The notes under the pieces are model-generated. The model was not told where the DNA came from. It searched no databases and saw nothing but the letters and a program-made list of their open reading frames with translations. Positions 62,098-64,000 of a stretch of DNA of 64,000 bases are shown here, piece by piece. This DNA is from Ignavibacteria bacterium (lineage in GTDB: Bacteria; Bacteroidota; Ignavibacteria; Tepidaquicellales; OLB5): NCBI GenBank assembly GCA_017303675.1, contig JAFLBX010000001.1:755970-819969 (forward strand), read 5' to 3'. The position numbers and the translations under genes are program-made. Position 1 is the first letter of the stretch; each line of letters starts with the position of its first letter.

Positions 62098-63849
62098 CTA
62101 TTTTTTTATTTTGTAGAGTTCATGCTTGGGTGTGCTGAAAATAAGCTCTTTTTTTACGCCAAGTGAATCGACCTGTACATATATCTTTTCAAAACCAAGA
62201 GGATAAAAATCCCGTGTTACGATCATATATTTTTCCACGGGGTTAGAGCTTAGCGATTCCTTCATTTTATCAAATGTGCAAACAGGGTTTTCAAGATAGT
62301 ACTGCGCAACCCAGGTGCCATTATAGATAGTATCTTTTTCACCTGTATATTTTTTCAGGTTCCTGTAAAAATCCTTTTGTGAAGTATCATATACAGGGGT
62401 TGTGAAAAGCCTGTTACGGTAACCGTCCAAATCAAACTGAACGCCATCGTTATAGCCTATATATGCATAAATTATGTTTGCAGAAAATCCATATGCCATC
62501 AGTAACAATACGGCAGATGCAGAAAATATCCTGACTGCGCGCTGCTGAGCCGGGAACTTCAGAATGAAATCATTATATATTCTGACAGCAAGTATAGCTG
62601 CCATCAGGCAAATTGTTATAATGCCCATGAACGGGTTCCGGTAAGTAGTGAGCGGGTATAAAAAGATCCACCACAATACAGTAACAACAGAAAAATAAAA
62701 CACAGCGCGCTCAAAAATATTTTTTGAGTAATAATAAAATGCGGATGATATAATTATAAACAAAGGTATAGGGAAGAACCTGTTAAAGAGCTGGAATTTA
62801 TCCAGAATTACAGACCATGACGCGTATGCCGGACCCGCAAAGATATCGGTTATTAATATCATTCTGCGAAGCAGCGTATAATCAAAAATTAAAACAGGGA
62901 TAGTTCTTATAAAAGAAAACAAGCCCGAGAACAGGATAACATAACCCAGAAGCTTTAAAACGCCTTTGTTCCTTTCGGAAATAAATAAAGCAAGCAAAGT
63001 GAAGGTAATGATAAATGCTACCTGGAATTTTGTATGTACAGCCAGAGAAATAAGAAGAGAGGCTATAATTATGTTACGCCTTGATTCCAGATTTTTGCCT
63101 TCTGCAAATGCATAATAGAATCCATACAACAGGAATGCTGCCTGGAGCAGCTCTCCGAAATATGAGGAGGCAATAAAGCCGAATCCGGGCTGAACGCAGA
63201 GGAAGAACAAAAACAGTACAGCAGCAACAATTCCGTATCTTTTTTTGCTTAACCTGAAAAGAAAAACAAGGGATAGTGCTGATAATATCACCGAAAGTGT
63301 TTTGAAGTGCCACACATCTGTTAAATTAAACCAGAACAAAGGAAGTGATGCAACATAATAAGGAAGCATTGCAATGGTATCAACCAGGATTATTTTTTCA
63401 TTAAGATTAATGTACACAACACCGCTTTGGGCGAAGTATTTTGCGTATTCAAGATATACAGCTTCATCATAACCCAGGTCAAAATGCCCCGCTGCAACGG
63501 GGAACAAAACAGCCAGGTACAAAATTACTGCTGCAAAAAGGGTTTTTATGGTAAAGACCCCCAGAAAACCGTTGAAAGCAGACGAAAGAAAACCGGTGAG
63601 TTTTTTATAATAAGAGCTGTTATAAAACCAAACTGCTAAGAGCGAAAATACAGATAAAGCAATAAGCGCTGTTAGCTGCTTATAAAAAAGCCTGTTTATT
63701 CTATCGGGATTATTAATAGTATAGTTAAAAACGGAATGTAATATTTCAGTTGGTTTAACTATAACGAGAAGAATATATAATGCTATAAACAGCAGGGAAG
63801 CCGCTGCGGGCAGCAGGTATTTATTTTTAAACAGAAAATTTTTGATCAT
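62098..63849 (-). CDS. GT39-like membrane glycosyltransferase
   Basis: 583 residues with about twelve membrane helices. GHFDLGYDEAVYLEYAKYFAQ has the acidic pair (Asp/Glu) of the first extracytoplasmic loop of PMT/ArnT-type enzymes. A C-terminal soluble domain ends the protein. It probably transfers a sugar from a polyprenyl-phosphate donor. Separate from, but in line with, the aminotransferase operon; about 140 bases between. Confidence 0.8.
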   Translation of the reverse strand: MIKNFLFKNKYLLPAAASLLFIALYILLVIVKPTEILHSVFNYTINNPDRINRLFYKQLTALIALSVFSLLAVWFYNSSYYKKLTGFLSSAFNGFLGVFTIKTLFAAVILYLAVLFPVAAGHFDLGYDEAVYLEYAKYFAQSGVVYINLNEKIILVDTIAMLPYYVASLPLFWFNLTDVWHFKTLSVILSALSLVFLFRLSKKRYGIVAAVLFLFFLCVQPGFGFIASSYFGELLQAAFLLYGFYYAFAEGKNLESRRNIIIASLLISLAVHTKFQVAFIITFTLLALFISERNKGVLKLLGYVILFSGLFSFIRTIPVLIFDYTLLRRMILITDIFAGPAYASWSVILDKFQLFNRFFPIPLFIIISSAFYYYSKNIFERAVFYFSVVTVLWWIFLYPLTTYRNPFMGIITICLMAAILAVRIYNDFILKFPAQQRAVRIFSASAVLLLMAYGFSANIIYAYIGYNDGVQFDLDGYRNRLFTTPVYDTSQKDFYRNLKKYTGEKDTIYNGTWVAQYYLENPVCTFDKMKESLSSNPVEKYMIVTRDFYPLGFEKIYVQVDSLGVKKELIFSTPKHELYKIKK

Positions 63850-63876
63850 GTTAATAACAGGTAATATTTAATTTCA

Positions 63877-64000
63877 TTAAAGATCGTATCTATCTTTAAT
63901 GTTTTCGTGCTTATATACCAGCGCTGCAATATAAAATGTAATAGACCAGAAGCCCCATAAACCAACCGATAAGCCCGAATAGGCATAGTTAACCACTGTA
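63877..64000 (-). CDS. membrane protein, C-terminal fragment
   Basis: The reverse strand from the right edge is open for about 40 codons to a TAA at 63877: a hydrophobic stretch (VGLWGFWSITFYIAALVY) and a charged tail (KHENIKDRYDL). It is the last membrane helix of a protein that begins outside the window. Too short to name; it precedes the GT39-like gene with 27 bases between. Confidence 0.65.
   Translation of the reverse strand, partial: TVVNYAYSGLSVGLWGFWSITFYIAALVYKHENIKDRYDL

Noticed and set aside
1-64000. tRNA or rRNA genes
   Set aside because: No T-loop-like GGTTCGAAT segments with matching acceptor stems, and no recognisable rRNA core sequences were noticed; a tRNAscan-SE and barrnap run would settle it.

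Overview
The window looks like a chromosomal segment, spanning the replication origin, from a member of the FCB (Bacteroidota/Chlorobiota-like) group, most probably Ignavibacteria or a near relative. The reasons are a type IX secretion C-terminal sorting domain with the PNPFNP motif, many signal peptides ending in 'SQ', frequent TTG starts with weak Shine-Dalgarno signals, a modest GC content, and intergenic DNA rich in palindromic repeats. The lineage is inferred from these traits; no marker-gene phylogeny was run.

Region 1 (1-6.8 kb) is the origin. mnmG (partial), a small lipoprotein gene and mnmE run leftward; dnaA and recN run rightward. A perfect parS palindrome (307-322) and a one-mismatch copy (719-734) lie beside mnmG. 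The roughly 965 bp between mnmE and dnaA is the probable oriC. It is non-coding and holds DnaA-box-like 9-mers, a good sigma-70-like promoter and several palindromic repeats.

Region 2 (6.8-32.5 kb) is mixed housekeeping and accessory DNA: a DUF6051-type hydrolase, a CoA-binding protein, a class 3 lipase, cysS, a RelE/ParE-type toxin-antitoxin pair, secreted proteins of unknown role, a REP-associated tyrosine transposase (RAYT) with its REP elements, an SRPBCC-VOC fusion, a TPR metallopeptidase, comF, rnhB-yraN-exonuclease, aconitase, a rhodanese, DUF5996 and DUF3788 proteins, xthA, and a large T9SS-exported propeller-like protein.

Region 3 (32.6-64 kb) is a large surface-polysaccharide locus: GT2, GT4 and GT9 glycosyltransferases, nucleotide-sugar epimerases, PLP sugar aminotransferases (including RffA/WecE-like and VioA-like), a NeuD/VioB-like acyltransferase and polytopic membrane glycosyltransferases. 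It is interrupted by an AT-rich AlwI/BstNBI-type type IIS restriction-modification cassette (39.6-43.0 kb), and by a small group holding a bacterial pentameric ligand-gated ion channel homologue, an AlkC-like alkylation repair protein and a cytochrome P460-like protein (49.1-51.8 kb). The right part (57.9-63.9 kb) can plausibly make and attach N-acylated 4-amino-4,6-dideoxyhexoses.

The most unusual theme is the repeat DNA. Several palindromic families show paired (compensatory) stem changes. Two coding sequences carry a repeat copy read in frame: recN (codons about 413-420) and the RAYT gene itself (codons about 89-97). A 34-bp duplication of the start of an aminotransferase gene, next to the restriction-modification cassette and around a palindrome, looks like a rearrangement scar. 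No rRNA, tRNA, CRISPR array or classical insertion sequence was recognised.
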